A DNA stretch of 64,000 nucleotides, taken from positions 553,001 to 617,000 of the forward strand of contig CP038132.1 in the NCBI GenBank assembly GCA_004519485.1, written 5' to 3'. Positions within the stretch are counted from its first letter, which is position 1, and each line of letters starts with the position of its first letter. The stretch comes from Nannochloropsis oceanica (Eukaryota; Sar; Eustigmatophyceae; Eustigmatales; Monodopsidaceae). The translations under genes and the position numbers were made by a program. The notes under the pieces are model-generated. The model did no database searches. It was not told the DNA's origin and saw only the letters and a list, made by a program, of their open reading frames with translations. This document shows, one piece after another, positions 11,458-22,909 of the stretch.

Positions 11458-13089
11458 CTATAGAGGGAGGGAAGGAGGGAGCGAGGGACGGTGAAAGCGA
11501 ATGAGATGGATGATGCGGCTTCTTCCTAGTGAAGAACGACGGGTGAGCGGGCTGGAGGGAGCAGGTGATCTCGTTAAGAGGTGAGCATAAAGGTGTCCGC
11601 TCGTACGCCCAGCCCTCTGTTGGCATCCAAGGCGCTACAAGGGACGCTCCTCCCATAAGAAGAGTAGCTGGAGCGGACCGCGAGGAACGGCCGTGCCATT
11701 CTTCACGCCAAGCTTATAAACACATAGAACTTCCCTTGTCATGTCCTCCTCTACACACCTTGCTCTTTGGCTATTTTTTGGTTGTGTGCCGTGCTGTGGC
11801 AGCCTCGATGTAATGTGTGTTGCTTGCCGCTGCGTGCTGCTTGCTTGGGCAGGTCTTTTGGCCTCTGCTTGATTTGTTTTTTTTTTCGAAGAAAGGAACG
11901 GAGGGTGGTAAACAAATAGAGTGTCCCTCTTCCTTCTTTTCCTTCCTGTCTGTGGTTGGGGGTGGGGTTGGGTGGGGTGGATCGATGAGGCGCATTGCTT
12001 GTCGCAGCATAGAAGAAGGAAGCCTTCGAACAACCGCCTCAGGTCTTGCCTCGCTTCAATGCTGGTGGCGGCGGAGCCACGACAATGGCATAAGCCGGCA
12101 ACGTTAGTGCAACGTTTGTGCTTAATGTTGACGGCTCGTCTGTGTCCACATGCCTGTGGCTGTCGCTGTGGTACGCTACGTAGTGGGAGAAGGAGGAAGG
12201 AGTAGGAACACCGGCCTCCGAGTCGTGCCAGTGGGTATGTGTGAGATCATCAAGAGGCGACAACGTCTCCCGCGGTAAGGTCGTTGTCTTTGCGAGGCCC
12301 TGCTCTCATGCTTCACCACTTTATGCCCTGGTCAAGCCGCAGGTGAGAAACTCGATCTTGAGCATGCCTCGTTCTCCCCAAAGCTGTTTGGTCAACATGC
12401 GAAGGACAGGGCCACCAAGCTTTGTGTGAAGAGCGAAACGCGTCGACACCACACGCACTTCCTTTCGTCGCGTCCTTGTGACGACTTTCGGGGGGCCTTG
12501 CATGCGCCACGAGGCTTGCATCTGTCTGCACATGTTGCCAGCTTTGGAGAATTACAGTGCAAGTGTGCCTGGCAGTTGACCTGCCGCTTGATATTTAGCC
12601 TCCTGCCTCGTCGATGGCCATTCGAAAAAGAACCCAAGCCCCCCCCCCCCCCCCATCAATTATCACCAAGCCCCATCACACCATACGCACACGGATGCAA
12701 GTCATTCGAGAACGCCTGCCCTTGCACGCTTGACTTGTCTCGTTCCTGGTCCTTATACGTTTCTCATTGTCGCCGAGTCCTCCAGTCTTCCGTGCATCAC
12801 CCACGACAAGAACACATCCAACACATCCAAGCACTCGGACATAACAGACGTCTTCTCAGCAATTCTTTGGGTCGAGTGCAGTATCACTATTCAATGACAT
12901 GGACAAGTAGAACGCCACCATCAGAAAAGGAGGCCTGCCTCCTGCCTTTTCTCACCGCCCACGCCTCTTGGTGCATGATGTCTGTCCAACCCCGTTCAAC
13001 CCCTCATTTTCCCCCCCACTCTTCCTCATTTCAAACCAAAATCACAGGCAAATTGCTTCCTCTTTGCTGTTCGTTTTCCCATCAAAGCA
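11458..13089. promoter_or_regulatory. Long divergent intergenic region between XRN1 and the BASS gene
   Basis: This 1632-base region separates the starts of two divergent genes. It includes a T run near 11875-11885, a 16-base C run at 12639-12654, and TC-rich sequence next to the XRN1 start. Several frames of 60-130 codons are open but overlap on both strands and show no family features. No gene is supported; an unrecognised non-coding RNA cannot be excluded. Confidence 0.4.
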
Positions 13090-14301
13090 ATGAAGTTTTT
13101 CAGCACCGTCCTTCTCCTGTCTACCGCTGCGGTGCAGGGGTTCATCCTGCCGGCGCCCCGAGCCTTCACCACTTCCCTCACTACCAGCCGCTCGACCCCA
13201 AGCATGGCCTTGAGCACAGCCATGGGTGCGAACAGTGCTTGGCGTTTCCTATCCGCGGTCCGCAAGTCTGCTGCTATCTCTGCTCCCGCCAAATCGACGA
13301 CTGCCTTGGCCTCGACGGCAGCCGGCGGGTTGGCGCCCAAGAAGATGACCGGCTTCGAGATGTACGAGAAGGGAAGCGAGCTCATCGTGAACCTTTTTCC
13401 TATTTGGACTGTCCTTGCCTCTGGGCTCGCGCTGTACCGTCCTGATTTGTTCGCGTGGTTCACAACCAAATATTTCACGGCGGGCCTCGGCTTGTTGATG
13501 CTCTCCATGGGGATAACTCTCTCCCCTCAAGATTTTGCTGATGTCCTGAAGCGGCCCTCGGCGGTCCTCGTGGGTTTCATCTTCTGTTATGCCTTCATGC
13601 CTGCCTTCGCGTACGGCACCGCCCAGGCGTTCTCGTTGTCCCCTGAGATGGTGGCGGGGCTTGTGCTGGTCGGGTCTATCAACGGCGGACAGGCTTCCAA
13701 CCTGTGCACTTACATTGCCAAGGGCGACGTAGCCTTGTCCGTGATGATGACGACCGCGACGACCCTTGGGGCTATTTTCATGACGCCTCTCCTGTGCAAA
13801 TTCTTGCTGGGGGCCATCGTGCCCGTGGATGCCGTAGGGATCGCCTTGTCGACTATCCAGGTTGTCCTTGCCCCCATTGTCCTCGGCATGCTTGCGAACA
13901 AGTACATGAATCGCGTTGTCAAGGCCGTGTTGCCCTTCTCGCCCGTTGTGGGCATGGTCTCCACGTGTTTGCTCGTGGCGTCGGCGGTTGCACAATGTGC
14001 CCCTGCTATTCTTGGAGCTGGATGGAGCTTGCAATTGGCCACGATTTTCTATCACTTGGTGGCGGGTATCTTGGGGTATGGAGTACCCAAGGCGATGGGA
14101 TTCTCGGAAACCGACTCGCGTACCATGGCCATTGAGACGGCGATGAAGTCGTCGGCGTTTGGTTTCTTGTTAGCGAGTTTGCATTTCCCTAACTTTTTGG
14201 TACGTGTCCCCCCTGCGGTGTCGGTCGTGTGGATGGCTGTGACTGGGTCGACGCTTGCAGTGATTTGGCGTTTTATCCCCGTGAAGGATGGGAAGAAGTA
14301 A
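13090..14301 (+). CDS. Bile acid:sodium symporter family (BASS) transporter, probably plastid-targeted
   Basis: Single exon, 403 residues. The first ~18 residues (MKFFSTVLLLSTAAVQG) form a signal peptide, and the next residue is Phe (FILPAPRAF). A Ser/Ala/Lys/Arg-rich stretch follows to about residue 90. A signal peptide, a Phe after the cleavage site and a transit-like stretch form the bipartite pattern of ochrophyte plastid proteins. The mature part has about nine membrane segments and the BASS blocks GLGLLMLSMGITLSPQDF, VGSINGGQASNLCTYIAKGD and ETAMKSSAFGFLLA. BASS proteins cotransport Na+ with organic acids. Plant plastid members carry pyruvate, 2-keto acids or glucosinolate precursors; the substrate here cannot be told. 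ATG 13090 is chosen because it begins the signal peptide. Confidence 0.92.
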   Translation: MKFFSTVLLLSTAAVQGFILPAPRAFTTSLTTSRSTPSMALSTAMGANSAWRFLSAVRKSAAISAPAKSTTALASTAAGGLAPKKMTGFEMYEKGSELIVNLFPIWTVLASGLALYRPDLFAWFTTKYFTAGLGLLMLSMGITLSPQDFADVLKRPSAVLVGFIFCYAFMPAFAYGTAQAFSLSPEMVAGLVLVGSINGGQASNLCTYIAKGDVALSVMMTTATTLGAIFMTPLLCKFLLGAIVPVDAVGIALSTIQVVLAPIVLGMLANKYMNRVVKAVLPFSPVVGMVSTCLLVASAVAQCAPAILGAGWSLQLATIFYHLVAGILGYGVPKAMGFSETDSRTMAIETAMKSSAFGFLLASLHFPNFLVRVPPAVSVVWMAVTGSTLAVIWRFIPVKDGKK

Positions 14302-14966
14302 ATGTCAATTGTGGGAGTGTGTGAGCGGAGGAAAGTATGGAAGGAGGAGGAAGATGGTCGGAGATCAGGCTGAAAAATTGATGTTGGAAACCGGTTACTT
14401 GATTTGTGATTGTGGGTGAATATGTCGTGTGTCTGTTTGTTTGTGTCTTGAGTGTGTATTTCGTGGTGTCGTGTCTTGGTACTGGTAAGTATCCCTGGGG
14501 AAGGCTTGAGGTGACACGCCCATGATAAAAAACGAAAAAGGACCATGTCTTGCTGCATGAATCTTCGAAGTTCTGCGACACCATGTCGTGACCTGCTATT
14601 CTTGCTTTCACTGTTGTTGTGTAGTTTGGCGTCATTTCCCGAGACACGAGTGTTGGGGAGGTTGAAAGGCTTGCTTGCCCCTCCCCAAGATTGGGGCCAA
14701 TCAACAATGATCTTTCTTTCCAACCATCCCTCGTCTCCCTCGCTAAGCATGCCGATGAGTACACATGCGCCAATAAAAGAAAATGATAAAGCAATACGAT
14801 AGTTCCATATAAAAATAAACTCCATGCTCTCTGAAAGAATGTCATAACTGATTTCAACTCAACTCAAGTCGTCTCGTTTGCGTATGCCTTGCCCTGTGTT
14901 TTCTACCATATCTAAGACTAACACACACAAATCCCCGGGGTCAGGACTAAGTCAAGCCTTGACAAG
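14302..14966. other. Intergenic region downstream of BASS
   Basis: 665 bases between two + genes. It should hold the BASS 3' UTR and the promoter of the SnoaL-like gene. TG-rich sequence (TGTTTGTTTGTG near 14433) and an AT-rich stretch near 14790-14820 are present. No coding exon is recognised. Confidence 0.35.
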
Positions 14967-16072
14967 ATGGCCCCGCTCGCAGCCACCCTTGGGGCCGTCA
15001 GAGGGAGAGCCTCGAGTTATATCGTCATCCGAACATCGTTACTACAAGTGCAACCTGTCCAAATCACCCTTCCAACACGCGGTCAGGGCCCTCAGCGCCA
15101 CCGATCAGGGGTGCAGCGACGTGACTTCAGCAGCGGTACTGTTGCTGACCCTGAAGCGCGCCCCCCCTTCCCTCCTTTCACGTTTGAGACCGCTAAGGAA
15201 AAGGTAAACGCGTGCGAGTTCACTTGAGCGGACATGGAATCCTTACAATTGTAGCTCAGTTTATCGACACCATCCCCTATCTCTTTAGGTTCGAAAGGCA
15301 CAAGACGCGTGGAATACTCGGAACCCGGACATGGTGGCCATGGCATGTACGTACCTCTCTAATAATACGAAGTCTGAAAACAGCGAAGAGGCCGTCACCT
15401 TTGACCTTCTTTCCTACTCTTCCCCCGTCTATCCTTAACAGACACCCCTGACAGCCGCTGGCGCAATCGCGAAACATTTCTCCAGGGTCGTGAGGTGAGA
15501 CTTTGAAGCGATCTCGGGATTGCATGAAGTGGGGTCATATCCTACCCCTGCCACCCCTCATTCATTCTGCTCCGTGAAACGCACCATGCAGGCTATTAAG
15601 ACGTTCTTGAGCAATAAGTGGGCCAAGGAGATAGACTACTGTTTGATGAAGGAGCTGTGGGGTTTCCATGGGAACCGGATCAGTGCCCGTTTTGAGTACG
15701 AGTGGCACGACGGTCAGGGGCAGTGGTGGCGATCGCACGGGAATGAGCAGTGGGAATTTAACGCGAAGGGTACGTGCGTCAGTGAAGAAGGTGCGGAGGA
15801 TTGCATGGAGGAGGATAACATACACTGATGCACATTTATTTGTCTTACATCTCGTTTATCCTCGCAAGAAATATATATACGTAAGGCGGCAGGAGAGTCC
15901 TTAACCCATACCAAGGCTTCTCGTTACCCATTCTTTCCTTACTCCAGGCTTGATGCAGCGGCGCGACGCCAGCATCAACGACGTTCGAATCAAGGCGAGC
16001 GACCGCCGGTATATTAGGAATCCCAAGACTGGCCTGGTTGAGTTTCCTCAGGGCCATCCTGCGGACAAGTAA
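14967..16072 (+). CDS. SnoaL-like / NTF2-fold protein of the DUF1348 family
   Basis: Five exons: 14967-15203, 15289-15346, 15442-15494, 15592-15769 and 15948-16072, giving 216 residues. All junctions are GT-AG and keep frame. The spliced protein matches the bacterial/fungal DUF1348 pattern as I know it: [88 protein letters not shown] and [15 protein letters not shown]. Members are small alpha+beta-barrel proteins of unknown reaction. The first ~75 residues are extra compared with bacterial proteins and basic (Arg, Ser, Gln, no acidic residue for 60 positions), so they look like an organelle targeting peptide. Four introns in a gene of typically bacterial ancestry point to old acquisition, if transfer occurred. 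Confidence 0.85.
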
Positions 16073-16531
16073 ATTAACCGCACAATAGACTGGAGAAGCT
16101 AGGAGGGTTGGGGGCAGTAGAGTGGGAAAAGATAATGAGGGAGTAGCTTGGATATCGAAACGACACACGGAATGACCAGAAAGAAATGATAAGCGGAGTT
16201 GAGAAAAAAGACACACACGCTAAACTATTATTTTTTTGTCTTCTGTCTTTTTGTTGCTTTAGTTCTTTCCCAAACCTCGGAGAAACGATGGGGGCTGACC
16301 CACGAGCCCGCCTAAGTAAGAGATCTCATGCATTCGAGTAGTAAAAGTGAATTGGGGATCACCATGAGGTATTTTCCATTATTTACTCAGACAACCGTGA
16401 ATTTAATTCTTATACGGAAAACTGCTTCAGGGCACCTTTCCGCTTTTGCCGCTGGGATTAATTCATGTAATTAACGCCGCCAAGCATTTGTTTGGCACTG
16501 AACCTTCGTCCACACTTACACCGCCGCCTGA
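16073..16531. other. Intergenic region upstream of the TFIIIC gene
   Basis: 459 bases, relatively AT-rich (16220-16460), between two + genes. It probably holds a 3' UTR and a promoter. No exon is recognised, though a 5' intron of the next gene could end at the CACAG near 16592. Confidence 0.35.
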
Positions 16532-19035
16532 ATGTGCATCATAGTCTCACACTCACTCTGCCCTATTGACTTTTTTGCCACCTCCAATACACAGGTGACG
16601 ACGACGCAAGAGGTTAAAACGTATCTGCCCGAGGAACCATCCGCCTCAGCATCTGCAGCTGCCATGGATATTATTGCCAACGGCGAGCAGAAGAATGGAG
16701 CACCACCAGCATCACTATCACTACCAGGCTGTGGTGCTGGCGCGGCGGCGGACGGCGGAGCTGCAAGTACTGCAGGAGAAGAGCAAGCATCATCTCTCCC
16801 CATGGCGTCACCACATTCCTCCTCATCGGCAGACGACCCCTCCACCGTTCGCCTCCTCACACGCCAGACCGGGAAACCCTTGAAACTCAAGCGACTGCTC
16901 GCTGTGGACTTGCCCGTGCTATGCTCGAGTCCCATGACGGCTGTCAGCATGCTAGGAGGCATGGACCGCTTGAGCGCGGCCTGCACTGGCAACGCCCGCA
17001 AGCTCCACTTCTACTTCCGACCTGAGGACAAACTCAGCATCCCCGTACCCTCTCAAGGCAAGATTCCGTCCTCCCGTCTTCTGCTCCGTGTCCGTCTCCG
17101 CAAGGACGGGACGACAGGGGATCGCACTGTGGTGGCCAAGGAGGTGGTGGGTACGATTAGTACCACCTTTCAATTTACGGCCTTGGCTGATTTCCAATAC
17201 CTGACTACGCAAGCTTTTCTTCCTGTGGGCACGGCGGATGTGGTCTCAAAGACACGTTTGGAGATCGTGCCATCTTCGTTTGTGCCAGTGGCCCATGCGG
17301 GAAATTACGCGTATACTTCACTAAAGTCCTCGGCGTTGGCAAATCAGGACACGGCGCGACGGCAGGGGGTTGTTATTAAGTTCGGGTGTCCCATCCCTAA
17401 GGCTCCTCCGGCAATGTTGGTAAACCGACCGAGGAGGAGGTTGGAGAAGTATGGGCAGGTGTTGGAGAAGCTGCAGGCGTTGTTTGATCGGGTGAGTTTT
17501 TGGGAGGGAGGGAGGGAGGGAGGGAGGGAGGAGGAACTGAGGGCAAGAAGGAAGGAAACGAGTTGCGAAGTAGGCTTGCATTTTTTGGATTCATTCTTTC
17601 TGTGTAGAGTGGCGATGGGTGAAGGGTATATGCAGTGAAGGGATCGTCACACACCTAGCCTACAGAAACGACGCCTAGCCACGCTTAAATTCATCCCTCC
17701 CTTCCTTCCTCCCTCCCTCCCTCCCTCCCTCCCTCCAAATTCAAGCAGACACGTGGCGGCCGTGAGATGTGGCAACGCAAGGCTCTCGAGTCCAAATTCG
17801 AGGGGGACGACCTGCACGCTTTTTTGGAGCTGTTGCGCGTGGTGGCGTACAACATGAGTAACGGGCCGTGGCGGGGGTTCTGGGTCAAGTATGGCTATGA
17901 TCCGAGTCAGGATTCAGTCGCGCGGCTGTACCAGGCACTGGATGTCAGGTGGAAGGAGGCAGGGCTCGAGAAGCTGAAGACGAGCTACGGGGAGGTCTGG
18001 AAGAAGGTGAGGGCGGAGGCGGGCAGGGAGGACGAGGAGGAGGAGGGGGTGGAAGAGTTGAAGTTGTTTGGGTTGCCCGTACGGAGGCAGATGGTGTTCC
18101 AGTTATGTGATTTGGGGAGTGCATCGTTGCAGCGGTTGGTGCTGGCGGTGCCGAGAAAGGCGGAATGTACGGCGCAGGGGGGTTGGTTCCGGCTGAGTGA
18201 CTTGACGGTGTTACGTGGGAAAATTAAGAGATATTTGAGTGGGAAGGTGGCCGAGTGCGTGAGGACGGGGAGTGTGGAGCCGGTGACGGGCGGTAGGGGT
18301 GGGAAGGGAGGGAGGGAGGAAGGGGCGCTTTCGCCCGGAGAAATGATTCTTGAGGCTGAGGCACGAAGGGGAGAGGAGGTTGTGCTGCCGGAAAGAGGAA
18401 GTGGGGGAAGTAAGGGAGGAGGACGAGGGGAAGGAGAGGGGGCGGGGATAAACGGTGCTGCTGGTGTTGATGGGGAAAGAGAGAGGGAAGAATGCGATGG
18501 CGTAATGGCTGCTGCAACGAGGAAAAGCAAACGCAAGGCAACGGGAGGAGGACGAGGGGGTGGGATAGGTGGGAGGGGTCGTGGCGGTCGCAGCAAAAAG
18601 AAAGCACGGCGGGTGGGCGGTGAAGCGGAAGAGACGCATGAAAGTGAGAGCGACGAGGAGGAGGAGGAGAAGAAGGAAGGGAGGTATCAAAATAGAGGAG
18701 AAAGGGACGAGGAGGAGTCTTACGGCCAGGGGCGTGGGGACGAGGAAGGGATGGAGGATGAGGAGGAAGCGGGAGCGCGTCAGTTGGAGAGATTGTTTGG
18801 GCAGCCGGGCCGGCGTACCGTGGACAGGGCGAGGGCCAATACAGCGGCAGTGACGAGAGGGCGAACTCGCCATCAGGGGGGGGATGAGGACAAGGAGGAC
18901 GATTTGGGCAGAACTTTTGTCATTCCCTTGACGGCAGGGGATGTGCAGAACGCCAGCTCGATCCGGTTGTTGGGTGGGTATCAGGGAGCGGATTACTCCT
19001 CCTCGTCGTCGGATGATGATGATGGGAGTGATTAA
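16532..19035 (+). CDS. GTF3C5: Transcription factor IIIC subunit 5 (tau95 / GTF3C5)
   Basis: Two exons, 16532-17491 and 17749-19035, encode 748 residues; an in-frame ATG at 16664 is an equally possible start. The N-terminal half shows the tau95 dimerisation block: LLAVDLPVLC…AVSMLGGMDRLSAAC, then KLHFYFRPEDKLSIPV and SSRLLLRVRLRK, and the ALADFQYL motif. Exon 2 restores the DNA-binding half: GREMWQRKALESKF, then ELLRVVAYNMSNGPWRGFW, VKYGYDPSQDSVARLYQALD and FGLPVRRQMVFQLCDLGS. The last ~300 residues are Gly/Arg-rich then Asp/Glu-rich, typical of TFIIIC tails. TFIIIC recruits TFIIIB for tRNA and other RNA polymerase III genes. The 257-base intron has GGGA repeats after the donor and CCCT repeats before the acceptor. 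The family call is strong; the extreme N-terminus is not. Confidence 0.86.
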
Positions 19036-19972
19036 GAGGTAAAAGATAAAAGGAAAAAGATATGCATGTTTAGACGCTCGAAACGAAAAGAGATATTGTA
19101 CGGCGACGAGGGGACGAAAGGCGAATATAGGACGTTGTACAGAACGCGATTGTAATGTTAGTAAACGTAAAGCAAATGCACCCAGAAAGCATTAAGTTTT
19201 CATTTTCTCTGGTTCTTTTCGAAAGACTTGGTGCTAGGACATTTTCCCGCACAAAGAAGGGACAAAATTTGTTCCGAACAATTGTTGGTGTTGAAGTACA
19301 AGAAACCCAACGCACGCATGTGTCAGATGAAGCACTGCTTATTCGCATCCATAGTTTCCCGCGCCACACTTTACACCTCCTCAAAGACATATAATAAGCC
19401 CACTTTGTTGAGAATTTAAAGCCAGTCTTGATGCCGGTTTCGTTGGCCATGTGGCCGCGGCACGAGCAGCTTGCACGGGATATGTGCGAGCGCCAAGGCT
19501 GCGAGAAGAATTGAGGGAAATGTCAAGAGATGGGGGCCTTGTGTTTTCTCTCGTACGTAGGCACGCAGTTTGGGAAACCATCCCGGACCTCACCACAGAA
19601 TCTATGAGAGGCCAAAGCTGAAAGATGAAGGATTCTTGGCTGTGGATGACGAGGGCACTGTGAGGGCAAAGAGACCACGGGGAATGCGAAGGAATGTCAC
19701 TATCAACAAGCCTTCAATCTATTTATTTCGATGTCAAGCATTTCGATGCCATGACCACGTCGAACGCACGCCTTCTATAATGCACCACTTACCCTGCTCC
19801 ACGCCATCCCTACACACACGCATGTCACAGGTGCTTCAGGCTCTATCGTGGACACGGCTTTGGAAGACTGGGGTAGAAGGCGTTCAAAGCTTGTTGACAC
19901 ATCGAGAAATGCTCTTGGCGGCGCGCGTCCATCTCCTGCTGTGTGTGCGGGGCACCGGTGTCCTGTGCATGA
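19036..19972. other. Intergenic or 5' untranslated region
   Basis: 937 bases between the TFIIIC stop and the first supportable exon of the next gene. A frame is open from 19570 to 19980 (136 codons) but has no recognisable features. It could be a leader, a missed upstream exon or chance. Confidence 0.3.
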
Positions 19973-21248
19973 ATGCATAGAGCCACATCTTCACATCGAG
20001 GTACCCGCTGTAACACTAACTGGGAGAATCGTCACTGTGGAGGGGAGGCACAGCCCCTGGACTGGAGCACGGGATTTGCCACCTCCTTTTCCTCTCACAA
20101 TCCTTCAGCCGCTTTTTTGGACCAGCACTACGACGACTGCGAGGACTGCCAAGACAGCGATCGTTTCAGCAGCAGCAGCACAAGCAGCAGTGACTCCTCA
20201 TTAAACGACATTCCGCCGTCGTCTCAGATCGCAGCATTGGTGGAAAACGTTTTAGGCATCATGACAAGTAAGTCCCCCTCTTCGACCGACGAAAGTCGGC
20301 CATTCCCTGGTTCAACCCTGGTACCGATTCTCCGCCCTTTCCCCCTTCCTTCCCCATCACTGTAGGTGTGCAGACCATCCGGAAGCACCCCGTACTCTCT
20401 ACAGTCCTTTGGTTGCTCGGGGGAACAGTAGACGAAAAATCCGCCGGATGCAAGACCTGCTCTTCCCCCTCCTCCCCCTCCACCACCACATCCTCCTCCT
20501 CTAACCCCCGCATCTCACGCAACAACAATCAGTTGGACAACTATGAGGCACACTACCAGCGGAAGAACAGCTGCAGCAGCAACAGCAGCAGCGATGGCCG
20601 GAATCATGACATAAGGCGGTTGCGCTGGAAAACGGCAGCCGATGGTGGTGCCCCGTTAGCAGAACCGCCAGATGCGAATGCGAATGATCGAGTTGTTTAT
20701 TTTGAGGAGGACAGTCGTCGAAGCTGTAGCAGCGGAAATGATGGTAGTGGGGGGGATGAGAGGCCTTCCTCGGCAGTATCCGGGTCAGGGTCAACTTTTG
20801 GTATGGCCTCAGGGGGTGACTCGTTTCAGGGGGGGTTGTTGGGAGGGGAGGAAGGAGGGTCGATAGCCGTGGAGAGGATTATGCATGTGGATAGGGTAGA
20901 GCAGGATGATTTGGAGGAGATGAAGGGAGGGGGGAGGAGGACGAGGCGAAGAGGTAGTGGTGCGAATAGTGATTCAGCGAGTGCGGCTGCCGCTGGGGCT
21001 ATGAGCAGTCAGCACCATCGGTATTTGGATCATGTTAATAATGCTGGTGTAGGATACTTGCCGCATCACTTGCATGAGCAGCAGGGAGGAGGAGGAGGTG
21101 GGAGGGAAGGAGGGGGTGACTCAGACGTCTCGCCGCAATGGGGATGGTATGTTACTCTGACGCCGCCCAAGCCCGAGTTCTTTAACACCAGCAGCAGTAT
21201 TAAGAGCAACAACAACAATAACAAAAACGGGAACAACTACCAATATCA

Positions 21249-21280
<32 letters not shown>

Positions 21281-21357
21281 AGGGGGTGAAACATCACCAC
21301 CATCGCCATCGTCACTACTCCCGCGCCTCGGATGCACTGCGGCCAAGCATGACCTAA
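19973..21357 (+). CDS. Hypothetical Ser/Asn/Gln/His-rich protein
   Basis: Two exons, 19973-20267 and 20366-21357, give 428 residues. The junction (ACAA|GTAAGT … TGTAG|GTGTGCAG) keeps frame and yields …ALVENVLGIMTSVQTIRKHPVLSTVLW…, which reads as one hydrophobic/helical segment and supports the splice. The rest is low complexity: DDCEDCQDSD, Ser runs, an acidic middle (RVEQDDLEEM), Gly-rich stretches, an Asn run, a 12-residue Gln run and a His-rich end (KHHHHRHRHYS). No domain is recognised. The 5' end is uncertain; the ATG at 19973 is simply the first in frame. Confidence 0.45.
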
Positions 21358-22909
21358 TGTGATTGTCTTGAAGGGTGGAGTGAGGACCGAACTTGACCTG
21401 ATGTAAAGGGGGGAAGAAAGAAGGGGAAGGGGGGGTCTCATCATCATTTTTTGCGCCCCAATATGACGTGAATTTTTGGGTCTTTTTCACTGAGGGATGT
21501 TAGTAGAAGGAGAGAGGGATATGGAGAGATAAGGGGGCTTTGAGTGGCAAAAGTAGTTTGTGAATGAGTCCGTGCATGCATGAGAGTGATGATTTTTGAT
21601 GGGAGAGCAAACAAAAGAGGGGGGGATGAGCAGGTGATTGCTGATGATTTTTTTCAGGGGAGAAAGAAAAAAGTGTGTGTGGTTTTGGAGCATCGTCATC
21701 GGTTTTTAAAAAACTTTTTATCCAAAGAAGCCTTCACAGGAGCATAAAGCAAGAGCGACACCGAGGCGCAGCGCCTCCCTGTGGCGAGCGGGAAGAGGGT
21801 AAAAATTTAAACAATAAGACGCGTGTACACACACAGATGCTGCAGCAGCACCAGCAGCAGTAGCAGCCCTTTCCCCGGGCTCTACAATTCAACGCTCCAA
21901 AGACAAAGCAGGCTCAACCGACAACAGTTTTTCGTACGAATAAGGAGAAGGAGAAGAAGTTGAAGACATAGTAGTAGAAGGACGAGAAGACGACAACAAA
22001 ATGGAAAAAGAAGAAGATGAAGAAAAAGAATGAACCATGGAAGAATGAAATTGGGGAAATAGTAGTAGTACAGAGACAAGGGACGCCGAGACATAAAGAA
22101 AGAGAAAATGTGAGAGAGAATGAATGTTGGCGGGGATATGTGGGAGGAGGAATCGCGAAGACGCGGCAGGGATGAAGGAAGCACGCACGCAATAATTCAG
22201 GCACGGACAGATAGGGGAAGCTGCCTTTCCTACCCGTTGATGTATGTAGCAAGAAAATGTCCCCACGACCACCGCCAGCAAGTTGAATGATCATCCATCC
22301 GAAAGAGTTAAGGTGAGGATGCGATGACAACAAAGGAAGAGAAAAAAGATCGGCTCCATTAGGGGCGGGCAGGAAGAACAACAGCAGTGGCAGCAGCAGC
22401 ACCAGCAGCAAGGACAGGGCAGCAGTTTTGAGAGTGTAGAAAAAAAGAACTTCCTCCCCATGGCACAGATTAGAAAGACGTGAGACGGAAAAAGGGAGGG
22501 AGGGAAGACGGGTCAGCAGTGACAGAACGTATGGGGATTGATTGGGCTATGGGGGAAAGAGGGAAGGGGAAAGGCGTTCAGACTCCGTGCACCAGGAGCC
22601 AGCTACCTGCTGCCACAACAGAAACGAACAAAAAGAACATGAACGAAAGCCTAACCACAAGGGAAAGCATGAAACGAGAGAAAAAGACAAGAAAGGAGTT
22701 AGAGGCTACAATTATCAACAAGTCAACAAAGTGAGCACCTACACAAAATGTCGTTTTTCGTCATTCTTTTCCCAGAAGGGTATTTCTGCCACTTCTCGAA
22801 CTATCTCCTTCTTTCTTTCTCCAACAAGAATCTACCTACCTTCGTTCCTCTACATTTTTCCTCTTTGCCTATTCTATGTCCCAATCAAGTAACTTTATTT
22901 CTCATTTTC
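21358..22909. other. Convergent intergenic region, purine-rich
   Basis: 1552 bases between two gene 3' ends. The + strand is strongly A/G-rich from about 21900 to 22720, so both strands show long spurious frames (Lys/Glu/Arg in one direction, Leu/Ser/Phe in the other). No family motif is seen. It is large for two 3' UTRs, so an unrecognised non-coding transcript is possible. Confidence 0.35.

Noticed and set aside
12426-13445. A 339-codon + strand frame overlapping the BASS start
   Set aside because: It is out of frame with the well-supported BASS protein, has no domain, and crosses a C homopolymer.
15975-15995. A GTTCGAATC sequence resembling a tRNA B box
   Set aside because: It lies inside exon 5 of the SnoaL-like gene (…[12 protein letters not shown]), and no cloverleaf can be drawn around it.
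17985-18873. Pro/Ser-rich minus-strand frames opposite the TFIIIC gene
   Set aside because: They complement the Gly/Arg/Glu-rich tail of the TFIIIC subunit and have no independent support.
21882-22411. Three overlapping minus-strand frames rich in Leu, Phe and Ser
   Set aside because: They arise from the purine-rich + strand, overlap one another, and show no membrane-protein family pattern.
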